From: Rhodospirillum sp.
GTDB lineage: Bacteria > Pseudomonadota > Alphaproteobacteria > Dongiales > Dongiaceae
DNA length: 64,000 nucleotides
Assembly: GCA_013822765.1 (NCBI GenBank)
Contig: PNKY01000001.1
Coordinates: forward strand, 744,001-808,000
Reading direction: 5' to 3'
A program made the position numbers and the translations under genes. Numbering within the stretch: position 1 is the first letter of the stretch; each line of letters begins with the position of its first letter. Positions 43,184 to 51,981 of this stretch are shown one piece after another. Under the pieces are notes generated by a model, which was not told where the DNA came from, searched no databases, and saw only the letters and a list, made by a program, of their open reading frames with translations.

Positions 43184-44206
43184 TTACTGCTGCGACGCCT
43201 GCAGGTGCTTCAGGTCCCAGCAGGTTTCGGGCCGGAGGTCGGCTTTGGTCCAGGCGCGTTCCAAGGTATAGATATAGGTCTTGGAGGTGCCGGCCGGCTG
43301 GCCGCTCTGCAGCAGGAACTTGATGATCGCGTTCATGTCGCGCGACTGGCCGGCGAGGTCGGTCATCACAACCGCGCCGAACGTCCCGTCGTTGATGTAG
43401 TTGCAGTCGAGCATCTCGCCGCCGCCGGTGGTGACCAGGAACACCTTGCCTTCCAGCTTGGCGTCGCGGATCGCCGCCGCTGCGCCGGTGGCGTCGCCAT
43501 CCCAGAAGTCGATGATGGCGCAGATGTCCGGGTTCTGCTGCAACATGGTCGCGGTGACGGTGCGCGAGGTGGTCGGGTCCCAGTTGGAGAACGGCTCCGC
43601 CACCACCTTGAAGTCGGGGTTTTTCTTCAGCACCTTCATGATGCCGTTGTACTGGTAGATGCTGGACGCGTTGGCCGCATCGCCCTGCACCAGACCGATC
43701 TTCTTGGTCGGATGGTCGGCGCAGTGCTTCACGGCGGCTTCCGCCTCGAGCTGACCCAGGCGATCCCAATCGCTGCCGATGAAGGCGTCGGCCGGGAAGT
43801 TCATCGGGTTGTCGATCAGGACGACATAGATGCCTTCCTTCTGCGCCCGCTTCAGCACCTTGCCGTAGGAGTTGAGGTCGGGCGAATGCACCACCAGCAC
43901 GTCCGGCTTGGGATCGGACGACACCAGCTCGGTCAGCGCCTGGGCGCCGGCCTCGGTGGCCCAGTTGGGATCGCGGGTTTCGAACACGCCGCCCCAGCCT
44001 TCGACTTCGCGCTTCAGGTACGCCGCCCAGCCCTGCGCCAGGTCGAAGCCCATCGCCATCGGAACCAGCACGACCCGCTTGTCCTTGAGCGTTTCGGCGT
44101 ACGCCGCCGGCCCCGGATCGTCACCACTCTGCGCCTTCGGCTGCCCCGCCGCGATCGCCAGCGCCGCCAGCGATGCGACCGCCGCAAACAGACTCTTCCA
44201 CTTCAT
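43184..44206 (-). CDS. Sugar-type ABC transporter substrate-binding protein
   Basis: 340 aa from ATG 44206, with GGAGG 8 nt upstream; ATG 44212 is too close to it. Signal peptide at residues 1-26 (LFAAVASLAALAIAAGQPKAQ). It is a type 1 periplasmic-binding fold: KDKRVVLVPMAMGFDLAQGWAAYLKREVEGWGG, PDVLVVHSPDLNSYGKVLKRAQKEGIYVVLIDNP, and ICAIIDFWDGDATGAAAAIRDAK. It lies between the two permease genes of the same operon and delivers its ligand to them. The ligand is unknown; sequence resemblance is to ribose/autoinducer-2-type receptors. Confidence 0.9.
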   Translation of the reverse strand: MKWKSLFAAVASLAALAIAAGQPKAQSGDDPGPAAYAETLKDKRVVLVPMAMGFDLAQGWAAYLKREVEGWGGVFETRDPNWATEAGAQALTELVSSDPKPDVLVVHSPDLNSYGKVLKRAQKEGIYVVLIDNPMNFPADAFIGSDWDRLGQLEAEAAVKHCADHPTKKIGLVQGDAANASSIYQYNGIMKVLKKNPDFKVVAEPFSNWDPTTSRTVTATMLQQNPDICAIIDFWDGDATGAAAAIRDAKLEGKVFLVTTGGGEMLDCNYINDGTFGAVVMTDLAGQSRDMNAIIKFLLQSGQPAGTSKTYIYTLERAWTKADLRPETCWDLKHLQASQQ

Positions 44207-44253
44207 GATCATAGCCTCCTGCCTCTTCTGATGATTTCCCGTTGCGCGCTGAA

Positions 44254-45234
44254 CTAGATGTCCCCCTGCTGCGCCGTCTGCTCATCGCGCGGATTGAGCA
44301 GGCCGTCGACCACGATGGCGATCAGCAGAATCACGGATTTGATCAGGTTCTGGTAGATATTCGAGATGTCGATGATGGTCATGGCGTTCTGCATGATGCC
44401 GATCAGCAGCGCGCCGACGATGACGTTGCGCATGCCGCCGGTGCCGCCGTTGAGCCCGATGCCGCCGATCACCACCACCAGGATGACGTCGTAGAGCAGG
44501 TTGGAATTGACCACCCGCACGTTGATGCTGTGCAGGCTGGACGCGATCAGGATGCCGGCGGCGAAAGCGATCAGCGCGGACAGCACGTAGCGCAGCACGA
44601 TCATCGGCCTGACCGGGATGCCCATGTTGCGCGCCGCCATAAAGTTGTCGCCCATCAGATAAGTGTAGCGGCCCCACTTGGCGAAGCGCAGGAACAGATA
44701 GGCGGCGAAGCAGACGGCGGCGAAGAAGAACACCTCGACCGGCACGTCGAGGAAGCGGAAGCGACCGAGCAGCTCCACCCAATGGTCGGCCGGCACCGGC
44801 GTCGCGTCCTGCCCGATCAGCTGCGAGCGCACGAAGCCGTAGACGAAGGCGGAGCTGGCCAGGGTCGCGAAGATCGCCGGCACGTCGGCATAGGCGACCA
44901 GGAAGCCGTTGATGAGGCCGATGGCGATGACGCCGGCCAGCACCAGGGCAAGGGCGGTGCCGCCGGACATGCCGTCGTTCAGCATCTGGAGATACCAGGC
45001 CACCGACATGGCCATGATCGCGACCATCGAGAGGTCGATGCCGCGGCCGATGATAATGATGGCCATGCCGACCGCCAGGATGCCCAGCACGCTGACGCTG
45101 CGCACGATCGCGACCAGGTTGTCGGCGGAAAAGAAGCCGCCCAGGCCGACCGACGCCGCCAGGAACAGCAGGACCGCCAGGGCGAAGACGATCCGCTCCT
45201 GGGTCATGCCGCCGAATGTTCTTGTTTGTGCCAT
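44254..45234 (-). CDS. Sugar ABC transporter permease (RbsC-type)
   Basis: 326 aa with about nine membrane segments. The signature is VSVLGILAVGMAIIIIGRGIDLSMVAIMAM, followed by LINGFLVAYADVPAIFATLAS, GGIGLNGGTGGMRNVIVGALLIGIMQNAMTI and LLIAIVVDGLLNPRDE. It is first in the minus-strand operon 44254 - 43184 - 40804 - 39725 - 38229. The usual sugar systems carry one permease gene and form homodimers; here this protein and the fused permease at 40804 would be the two halves of the channel. Confidence 0.92.
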   Translation of the reverse strand: MAQTRTFGGMTQERIVFALAVLLFLAASVGLGGFFSADNLVAIVRSVSVLGILAVGMAIIIIGRGIDLSMVAIMAMSVAWYLQMLNDGMSGGTALALVLAGVIAIGLINGFLVAYADVPAIFATLASSAFVYGFVRSQLIGQDATPVPADHWVELLGRFRFLDVPVEVFFFAAVCFAAYLFLRFAKWGRYTYLMGDNFMAARNMGIPVRPMIVLRYVLSALIAFAAGILIASSLHSINVRVVNSNLLYDVILVVVIGGIGLNGGTGGMRNVIVGALLIGIMQNAMTIIDISNIYQNLIKSVILLIAIVVDGLLNPRDEQTAQQGDI

Positions 45235-45529
45235 CCCCGTCCCGCTCTTTGGCGGCTAGCTAACAACGAAAAAGCCGCAGCGACAAGTAATGGAGCGCGC
45301 GTTTTTGTCGTTTGGTTCGCAAGCGACACTCGCGGCGTGCGTTCCCAGGGACCATTGGAACCTTCGGGAACCAATTCACAGGCGCACATCTGTATGCCGC
45401 CGCGCCGCTGCTGTGAACCGGCGCACAGACAAATCGGACCGCGAAACTCTTCTATCCCGCCCTGATCGGCACTAGCATCCGATCAACGCGTCGCCGGGTC
45501 GAATGGCGATGGATTCGGGAGGAAATGCG

Positions 45530-46864
45530 ATGCCGTTTCAAGGCCAGCTAGGCCATGCGCGCAAGGTTTCGGCGGCGGAGGCAGCCGCGCTGGTCAAGTC
45601 CGGCATGTGGCTGGATTGGGGCTTCGGCCTGTGCCAGCCCGACAAGTTCGACGCGGCGCTGGCGGCGCGCAAGGACGAGCTCCAGGCCGTCAAGATCCGC
45701 GTGTGCCTCAGCATGCGGCCGCGCCAGGTGCTGGAATGCGATCCTGACGGCAGGCACTTCCAATGGTTCAACTGGCACTTCTCGGGCTACGACCGTAAGC
45801 ACCACGACGCCGGCCGCTGCAACTACATCCCGATGAATTTCGGCGAGGTGCCGGACTGGTACCGCCGCTTTATCGATCCCTGCGACATCCTGGTGCTGAA
45901 GACCGCGCCGATGGATGAGAACGGGTTCTTCAATTTCGGCATGTCCTCGACCTATTCCTACGCCACCGCGGAGCGGGCACGCTGCATCATCGTCGAGGTG
46001 TCGGAGCATGCGCCAGTGGTGTTCGGCGAGCAGAGCGCGATCCACGTCAGCCACGTCGACTACATCATCGACGAGGGCAGCGACCCGCTGCCCGAGCTGA
46101 AGAACCCGCCGGTCAGCGAGATCGATCGCAAGATCGCCACCCTGATCGCGGGCGAAGTAGAGGACGGCGCCTGCCTGCAGATCGGCATCGGCGGCATGCC
46201 GAACGCGGTCTGCTCCATGCTCAAGGAAGCGGGGGTCAAGGACCTCGGCATCCATACCGAGATGCTGGGCGACGGGCTGGTCGACTTGATCGAGGCCGGA
46301 CTCATCACCAACGCCCGCAAGCGCGTCAATCCGGGTAAGACCGTGTTCACCTTCGCCGGCGGCTCGCGCAAGCTTTACGACATCATCCACCGCAACCAGG
46401 ACATTCACGTCTATCCGGTGGATTACACCAACCTGCCGCACAACATCATGCAGAACGACAAGGTGGTGTCGATCAACAACACCACCCAGATCGACCTGCA
46501 GGGCCAGGCGGCGTCCGAGAGCGCCGGGCACCGCCACATCAGCGGCACCGGCGGGCAGCTGCAGTTCGTGCGTGGCGCCTATGCCTCGCACGGCGGCAAG
46601 AGCTTCATCTGCATGTCCTCGACCTACGACAAGAAGGGCGAGCCGCAGAGCCGCATCGTCTCCATGCTGACGCCGGGCAACATCGTGACCACGCCGCGGG
46701 TCGACACCATGTATGTCGCGACCGAATACGGCATCGTGAACCTCAAGGGAAAGTCGGTGTCGGAGCGCGCCACGGCCCTGATCTCGATCGCGCACCCCAA
46801 GTTCCGCGAGCAACTGGAGCGCGACGCGCGAGACAAGAACATCATCTGCAAGGGGTTTGTCTGA
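45530..46864 (+). CDS. Acetyl-CoA hydrolase/CoA-transferase family protein
   Basis: 444 aa from ATG 45530 with GGGAGG about 8 nt upstream; an ATG at 45503 is less favoured. Two-domain CoA-transferase: the N-terminal half includes MDENGFFNFGMSSTYSYA, and the C-terminal half has LQIGIGGMPNAVCSML, GIHTEMLGDGL with the probable catalytic Glu (E244), and the glycine loop SGTGGQLQFVRGA. Closest are 4-hydroxybutyrate, butyryl or succinate:acetate CoA-transferases, which exchange CoA between carboxylic acids. Cytoplasmic. It is divergent from the sugar operon across 295 bp and alone on its strand, so the substrate is open. Confidence 0.9.
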   Translation: MPFQGQLGHARKVSAAEAAALVKSGMWLDWGFGLCQPDKFDAALAARKDELQAVKIRVCLSMRPRQVLECDPDGRHFQWFNWHFSGYDRKHHDAGRCNYIPMNFGEVPDWYRRFIDPCDILVLKTAPMDENGFFNFGMSSTYSYATAERARCIIVEVSEHAPVVFGEQSAIHVSHVDYIIDEGSDPLPELKNPPVSEIDRKIATLIAGEVEDGACLQIGIGGMPNAVCSMLKEAGVKDLGIHTEMLGDGLVDLIEAGLITNARKRVNPGKTVFTFAGGSRKLYDIIHRNQDIHVYPVDYTNLPHNIMQNDKVVSINNTTQIDLQGQAASESAGHRHISGTGGQLQFVRGAYASHGGKSFICMSSTYDKKGEPQSRIVSMLTPGNIVTTPRVDTMYVATEYGIVNLKGKSVSERATALISIAHPKFREQLERDARDKNIICKGFV

Positions 46865-46880
46865 TCGACCCTCTCTACTG

Positions 46881-46971
46881 TCATCCCGGCCAAGCGAAGC
46901 GCGAGCCGGGATCCATTCATCGACCGCTGGAGTGTCGGCCCGATGGACCCCGGCTCAAGGCCGGGGTGACG
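46881..46971. repeat. Inverted intergenic repeat (CCGGC-rich, REP-like)
   Basis: Left arm TCATCCCGGCC...GAGCCGGGATCCAT (46881-46916) pairs with ATGGACCCCGGCTCAAGGCC followed by GGGGTGACG (46943-46971). Each arm also folds on itself (CCGGC/GCCGG). It lies just after the CoA-transferase stop and may end its transcript. The right arm recurs almost unchanged at 61114-61145. Confidence 0.75.
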
Positions 46972-47027
46972 GGAGAAGAGGGGGACGATAGCATGGCGAC
47001 GATGCTCTGACGTCGCTGGGCCATCCA

Positions 47028-48119
47028 TTGCGCAACTTCCTCCGTTCCATCGCCACCCGCACCCCCGAACTGCGCCTCGCCGTACGCGTCACCATCGCGG
47101 CGCTGCTGGCGTTTGCGCTGGCGAAGCTGCTGGGCTTCGCGCATGGCTATTGGGCGGTCATCACCGCGATCATCGTGATGCAGACCAGCGTCGGCGGGTC
47201 GATGAAGGCCGCCGTGGACCGGCTGCTCGGCACCATGGCCGGGGCCCTCTACGGCGCGGTGGTCGCGCTGCTGGTTCCGCACGGCACGAGCGGCGAACTG
47301 GCGAGCGCGATGGTGGCGGCGATCCTGCCGCTGGCGCTGCTGGCCGCGATCAAGCCTGGCTTCAAGGTGGCGCCGGTGACGGCCTTCATCGTGCTGGTGC
47401 CGCTGTCGGGCGCGGCGGCACCACCGCTCACCTACGCGCTGGAGCGCATTTTCGAGATCTCGATCGGCAGCGTCGTCGGGCTCGCGACCGCGCTGCTGGT
47501 GCTGCCGGCGCGGGCGCATCACAACCTGGCACGCCTGGCGGCCAAGGCGGCCGACCTCAATGCCGAGCTGATGGTCTCCTTGTTCGAGGGCCTGACCAGC
47601 GATGCCGGCCGCCCGGGCCTGCGCGCGCAGCATGCCGCGATCCGCAAGGCGCTGGCCCAGGCGGACGCCGCGGTCGAAGAGGCGGTGCGCGAGCGCAAGA
47701 GCTGGCTCACCGATTCGCCCGACCCGGAGCCGCTGGTGCGCTCGCTCTACCGCCTGCGCCACGACCTGGTGATGGTGGGCCGCGCCACCGCCAAACCGCT
47801 GCCCGACGTCCTGGCGCCGCGCCTGTCGCCTAGGCTGCTGGGCGTGCGCGATGCCGGCAGCACCCTGCTGCGCGCGATGGCGGAGGCGCTGCACACGCGC
47901 CAAGCCGCGCCGAGCCTGGAGCGGCTGGAGAACGCGCTGCGCGACTACGTGGCCGAGATGGACGCGGTGTGGAAGGACGAGGCCACCCACGCCCTGGCCG
48001 CGGAAGATGCCGGGCGCATCTTCACGCTGCGCTTCGCCCTGGACCAGATGATCCAGGACTGCCGCGACCTCGCCGACCGCATCAACGAGCTGGCGGGCGC
48101 GAAGAGCGTTGGTGGGTAA
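47028..48119 (+). CDS. FUSC-family inner-membrane protein
   Basis: 363 aa from TTG 47028. Four to six membrane segments in residues 20-165 (LAVRVTIAALLAFALAKLLG, GYWAVITAIIVMQTSVGGSMKAAVDRLLGTMAGALYGAVVALL) form the fusaric-acid-resistance/aromatic-acid-exporter half-unit. The remaining 200 residues are helical and cytoplasmic (LARLAAKAADLNAELMVSLFEG). Members export p-hydroxybenzoate, fusaric acid and similar aromatic acids, usually with a membrane-fusion partner, which is absent here. The many ring-cleavage enzymes nearby make an aromatic substrate reasonable. It ends 3 bp from the convergent extensin-like gene. Confidence 0.87.
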   Translation: MRNFLRSIATRTPELRLAVRVTIAALLAFALAKLLGFAHGYWAVITAIIVMQTSVGGSMKAAVDRLLGTMAGALYGAVVALLVPHGTSGELASAMVAAILPLALLAAIKPGFKVAPVTAFIVLVPLSGAAAPPLTYALERIFEISIGSVVGLATALLVLPARAHHNLARLAAKAADLNAELMVSLFEGLTSDAGRPGLRAQHAAIRKALAQADAAVEEAVRERKSWLTDSPDPEPLVRSLYRLRHDLVMVGRATAKPLPDVLAPRLSPRLLGVRDAGSTLLRAMAEALHTRQAAPSLERLENALRDYVAEMDAVWKDEATHALAAEDAGRIFTLRFALDQMIQDCRDLADRINELAGAKSVGG

Positions 48120-48122
48120 GGC

Positions 48123-48833
48123 TCACCGGCACATCCGGAAACCGCCGAGATCCAAGTGGAAGTGGTTTGCGTGCAGCCGGTTGTAGTCCGGGCTGAGCAC
48201 CACGTTGAAGAAGCGGCAGGCCTCGTCGCGCGCGGCGGCGAGGAAGCGGGCTTCCGGCGCGTCCGTTCCCCAGTCGTCGAGGATCGAAATGCTGCGGCCG
48301 TCGGCGAGGCGGAAGCCGGCGATGTCGATGGCGTTCGCCGTCGCGTGCTGGCTGCGCCGGCCGGCGGAGGCGCTGTTGACGTTGCGGCAGGCGTAGGTCC
48401 CGAGCTGGTCGATGCGCGTGATCTTGGAACCGAGATGCTGCTCGGCCAGGCGTTGCAGCTCCGCCTCGTACCAATAGAGCGCGGCCATCATGCCGCAGGT
48501 CAGGTCGAAGGCGCGGTTGTAGGCGATGTGCGATTGCAGCGGGCGGACGGCCGCCTCCAGGCCGCAGCCATCGACGATCGGCCTGGCCGGGGTGCGGCGA
48601 TAGGCGAGCACCGAGCGGTCGAGCGCCGCGATGCAGGCAGGGGGATCGGCGGCGAGGCTGTTGATTTGCATGCGCGCCAGCCAGCCCGGCGGCTGCTCCA
48701 ACTCGACCGGGCCCCAGGGCGCGACATTGGCTGGGATGCGAATCCAGGTTTGGTAGAGGCTGACAAAAAAGCCGATCGCAACAATCAGCAGAAGTGGGCG
48801 TAGCCATCGCCGAAACGCCTTGCCACCTCGCAT
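48123..48833 (-). CDS. Extensin-family (Extensin_C / VanY-like) protein
   Basis: 236 aa from ATG 48833. One N-terminal membrane anchor (WLRPLLLIVAIGFFVSLYQTW), then the bacterial extensin-C domain: CIAALDRSVLAYRR, DGCGLEAAVRPLQS, FDLTCGMMAALYWYE, RRSQHATANAIDIAGFRLADG and LHANHFHLDLG. The SQH...D and HFH motifs resemble the zinc site of D-Ala-D-Ala carboxypeptidases, and the paired cysteines suggest disulfides, so a periplasmic peptidoglycan-related role is plausible. The plant-extensin name is only historical. Confidence 0.88.
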   Translation of the reverse strand: MRGGKAFRRWLRPLLLIVAIGFFVSLYQTWIRIPANVAPWGPVELEQPPGWLARMQINSLAADPPACIAALDRSVLAYRRTPARPIVDGCGLEAAVRPLQSHIAYNRAFDLTCGMMAALYWYEAELQRLAEQHLGSKITRIDQLGTYACRNVNSASAGRRSQHATANAIDIAGFRLADGRSISILDDWGTDAPEARFLAAARDEACRFFNVVLSPDYNRLHANHFHLDLGGFRMCR

Positions 48834-48939
48834 CGTTCGATCCGCTCCCGCCTGTGCTGCCGCCTTGACAGAACGTGGATGGGGATTGTGGCGTTCCGGT
48901 GTCCTTGTCCGGGCTGGCAGGCGGCGATACAACATCGCC

Positions 48940-49368
48940 ATGACCGTACAGACCGACGCGCCGCTGCCCCTCAAGGCGATCACTTCGTACCACGCCCACA
49001 TCTATTTCGATCCGGGCGACGCGCGGGCGCGCGCCGAGCGGCTGCGGACGCTGATCGGCGAGCGTTTCGTGGCGCGCCTCGGCTCTTGGCACGACAAGCC
49101 GGTCGGACCGCATTTGAAGCCGATGTACCAGGTGGCGTTCGCGGTCGACCTGTTTCCGCGCTTCGTGCCCTGGCTGATGCTGAACCGGATGGGGCTCTCG
49201 ATCCTGGTCCATCCCAACACAAGGCGGCCGCACGACGATCACCTGGTGAATGCGCTGTGGCTGGGCGAAAAGTTGCCGCTGAAGGGCGACATGCTGCCGG
49301 CCGAAGTGGCCGAAGACACGGTCGAGGAACTGCCGCCGCCCAACACCGCCCCGACCCTTCAACCCTGA
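48940..49368 (+). CDS. DOPA 4,5-dioxygenase-family protein
   Basis: 142 aa from ATG 48940. Metal-binding HAH at residues 18-20 (SYHAHIYFD), followed by VGPHLKPMYQVAF and the LVHPNTRRPHDDH element with further His residues. Proteins of this small family are aromatic-ring extradiol enzymes related to DOPA 4,5-dioxygenase of betalain synthesis. Bacterial members are mostly untested. It is divergent from the extensin gene over 106 bp. Cytoplasmic. Confidence 0.87.
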   Translation: MTVQTDAPLPLKAITSYHAHIYFDPGDARARAERLRTLIGERFVARLGSWHDKPVGPHLKPMYQVAFAVDLFPRFVPWLMLNRMGLSILVHPNTRRPHDDHLVNALWLGEKLPLKGDMLPAEVAEDTVEELPPPNTAPTLQP

Positions 49369-49476
49369 TTGTTCACCGGCCGTGAACAATCATTTACGGC
49401 CGGGACCATACCCGCCGGGGGCTGCACACCCCACATAAATGGCCTAGTTTAGCCCACCGTCTGGAGGGAAGTGATC

Positions 49477-50346
49477 ATGGGTCAAGTGAGAGTTCAGTCC
49501 GCCACCAATGCCGAGCGCCGGGTCGTCGCCGCGATCCGTGGCCGCCCCGCCAGTGATGGCGCGGGCGTCAAGCTGACGCGCGTCATCGGCCAGCCGGCTT
49601 TGCCCGATCTCGACCCGTTCCTGATGCTGGACGAATTCGGCTCCGACAAGGGCGCCGACTATATCGGCGGCTTCCCGGACCATCCGCATCGCGGGTTCGA
49701 GACCGTGACCTACATGCTCGCCGGGCGCATGCGCCATGGCGACAACCAGGGCAATGTCGGCCTGCTGCGTCCCGGCTCGGTGCAGTGGATGACGGCCGGC
49801 CGCGGCATCATCCACTCGGAGATGCCGGAGCAGGAAGAAGGGCTGATGCAGGGCTTCCAGCTCTGGGTCAACCTGCCGGCCAAGGACAAGATGACCAAGC
49901 CGCGCTACCAGGACATCGACCCGGAGAACGTCCCGGTGGTCGAGCGCGCCGACGGCACCAAGGTGAAGGTGCTGGTCGGCAGCTTCGACGGCGTCCGCGG
50001 CCCGGTCACCGACGTCGCGACCGATCCGCTCTATCTCGACATCACGCTGCCGGCCGGTGTGAAGGCCGGCGTGGCGGTGGCGGCGGAACACAATGCCTTC
50101 GCCTATGTGTTCGAAGGCACGGCGCGGATCGGCGCCGAGGCGCAGCTGGTCGAGCGCGGCCAGCTCGCCGTGTTGAGCCTCGGTGACGGCGTGACGGTCG
50201 AAGGCGGACCGAAGGGCGGCCGCCTGATCCTGGTCGCCGGCCGGCCGCTGCGCGAGCCGGTGGCGAAATACGGGCCGTTCGTGATGAACACGCCGGCCGA
50301 GATCCATCAGGCGATCGCGGACTACCAGGCGGGCAAGTTCGTCTAG
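49477..50346 (+). CDS. Pirin-family bicupin protein
   Basis: 289 aa from ATG 49477 (GTG 49471 is an alternative; GGAGGG precedes both). The N-terminal cupin has all four pirin metal ligands: H69 and H71 (PDHPHRGFET), and H113 and E115 (GIIHSEMP). The C-terminal cupin (about 170-270) lacks them, as usual. Some bacterial pirins are quercetin 2,3-dioxygenases; others modulate metabolic enzymes. The intact site allows dioxygenase activity but does not prove it. A perfect 11-bp terminator stem follows at 50355. Confidence 0.93.
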   Translation: MGQVRVQSATNAERRVVAAIRGRPASDGAGVKLTRVIGQPALPDLDPFLMLDEFGSDKGADYIGGFPDHPHRGFETVTYMLAGRMRHGDNQGNVGLLRPGSVQWMTAGRGIIHSEMPEQEEGLMQGFQLWVNLPAKDKMTKPRYQDIDPENVPVVERADGTKVKVLVGSFDGVRGPVTDVATDPLYLDITLPAGVKAGVAVAAEHNAFAYVFEGTARIGAEAQLVERGQLAVLSLGDGVTVEGGPKGGRLILVAGRPLREPVAKYGPFVMNTPAEIHQAIADYQAGKFV

Positions 50347-50354
50347 CCCCTCGC

Positions 50355-50392
50355 AACGGCGCGGCGGCCATCGCTGCCGCGCCGTTTCTCTC
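50355..50392 (+). terminator. Rho-independent-like terminator after the pirin gene
   Basis: A perfect 11-bp stem AACGGCGCGGC / GCCGCGCCGTT with a 10-nt loop, followed by TCTCTC. It starts 8 bp after the pirin stop codon. Confidence 0.75.
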
Positions 50393-50466
50393 ACCTCGCC
50401 CCGCTCGTTTCCACATCCCGACGATGCTATCCTGACCTCCTCACGCTGGGAGAGGGGGACGCGCCG

Positions 50467-51378
50467 ATGGGCGCCTGGGGCGGCGGACTTTACGACGGCG
50501 ACTTCGCACTCGATCTCAAGGGCACCATCAAGGCCATGCTGCGCGCGCCTCTGTCCGATGACGAGGTGTTCGCGGAGCTCTGGGCCTCGCTGGGAAACGG
50601 TGCCGGGGAAATGGACGCGCTCGACTACTGGGTGGTGCTGGCCGACCAGCTGGAGCGCCAAGGGATCCACCGACCGGACATCTTCGAACGCGCCATCGCG
50701 ATCATCGAGGCCGGCGAGGACCTCGCCATGCTCAAGGAATTGGAGGCCGAACCGAACACGATCGCAGAGCGGCGCAGGGAGACGACGAAGCTGCTGGCGC
50801 GGTTGCGCGCCCCGCGGCCGGCCAAGAAGCGGCGGCCGTTGAAGACGCCGGAGCCCCTGCTCCTCGAGCGCGGCGAGGCGCTGACCTGGCCGACCGATGG
50901 CGGCAACTCGATCAACCCATATGTTCCTGAGGACCAGCTCTGGAAGCTCGGCGGCTTCAAGCAGGATGGCTGGGGCTTCGGGATCGTCACCGAGGCCGGC
51001 CATCACTATCACGTGCTCGCCTATTACGCGGTGCAGGTGCTGAAATGGCGCCGGAGCGAGCGACCGACGCCGGATCTCGCGGTGCATTGTCCGCGAGCGC
51101 CCTACCACTACGGCACGATCAACGCGTTGCGTCTGAAGCGTGCGAAGGTCGAGCGGCTCGGGCGTGTGCCGGACGCAGCCTTCGGGCCATCGCCAGCCCC
51201 GGAGGAGGCGCGCCGCAGGGCGCTCCGGGCCGTGCTCAGGGATACCGGGCTTTCAGCTGCGTTCGGCATCGATGCCTGGAATACGTGGGCGGGCCTGAAA
51301 TTCGCGTTTCCTGCCCCGTCCGGTACCCCTCTTGATCCGGATGAGCCGGACCAGCGCCCGCAGCCCAAGAAGGCTTGA
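50467..51378 (+). CDS. DUF4259-like hypothetical protein
   Basis: 303 aa. The opening MGAWGGGLYDGDFALDLKGTIKAML and the helical part to about residue 115 fit DUF4259, a family that starts MGAWG. Then a basic linker (RAPRPAKKRRPLKTPE) leads to a second region (about 130-300; ERGEALTWPTDGGNSINPY, GWGFGIVTEAGHHYHVLAYYAVQVL) of unknown fold. Family members are often found near phage or polymorphic-toxin immunity genes, but nothing of that kind is seen here. The function is unknown. Confidence 0.7.
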   Translation: MGAWGGGLYDGDFALDLKGTIKAMLRAPLSDDEVFAELWASLGNGAGEMDALDYWVVLADQLERQGIHRPDIFERAIAIIEAGEDLAMLKELEAEPNTIAERRRETTKLLARLRAPRPAKKRRPLKTPEPLLLERGEALTWPTDGGNSINPYVPEDQLWKLGGFKQDGWGFGIVTEAGHHYHVLAYYAVQVLKWRRSERPTPDLAVHCPRAPYHYGTINALRLKRAKVERLGRVPDAAFGPSPAPEEARRRALRAVLRDTGLSAAFGIDAWNTWAGLKFAFPAPSGTPLDPDEPDQRPQPKKA

Positions 51379-51438
51379 CGACACGGGCCTGCGTGGATTG
51401 ATTGCCACGGCGCGCGGCGATTCGATCGGGAGGGATGC

Positions 51439-51981
51439 GTGAAGACGGCCCTGGTCATCATCGATATGCAGGAAGGCTCCTTCACGCCGCGCACCACGCG
51501 TCATGATACCTCGGGTCTGGTCGAGCGGCTCAACACGCTGGCCGGCGCGGTCCAGTGGGCGGGCGGATCGGTCATCTTCGTGCAGCACGACGGGCCGGTC
51601 GACGATCCGCATCATCCGGACCAGCCGGGATGGAAGCTGCTGCCGGAGCTGGAGGTGCGCGACGGCGATCTCATCGTCCGCAAGACAGCGTGCGACTCGT
51701 TCCTTGGCACGTCGTTGGACGCGACGCTGAAATCGAACGCGATCGAGCGCCTGATCGTGACCGGCTGCGCCACCGATTATTGCGTCGACACCACGGTGCG
51801 CAGCGCGCTGGCGCGCGGCTATGCCACCATCGCGCCGGCGGACGGCCACACGACTTCCAACCGGCCGCACCTCACCGCACAGCAGATCATCGCGCACCAC
51901 AACTCGATCTGGGCCGACTTCATCGCGCCGGGCGGGCCAGCTCTGGTCTGCGCGTGCGCGGACGTGCCGGTGAACGGCTAG
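51439..51981 (+). CDS. Isochorismatase-like cysteine hydrolase
   Basis: 180 aa from GTG 51439 with GGGAGGGATGC upstream. The catalytic triad fits the family: D9 (ALVIIDMQEG), K82 (IVRKTACDSF) and C115 (TGCATDYCVDTTVRSA). Such enzymes hydrolyse amides such as nicotinamide, N-carbamoyl compounds, biuret, or maleamate in N-heterocycle pathways. The size of 180 aa is standard. Its stop overlaps that of the convergent intradiol dioxygenase gene by 4 bp (CTAG). The substrate is unknown. Confidence 0.9.
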   Translation: MKTALVIIDMQEGSFTPRTTRHDTSGLVERLNTLAGAVQWAGGSVIFVQHDGPVDDPHHPDQPGWKLLPELEVRDGDLIVRKTACDSFLGTSLDATLKSNAIERLIVTGCATDYCVDTTVRSALARGYATIAPADGHTTSNRPHLTAQQIIAHHNSIWADFIAPGGPALVCACADVPVNG

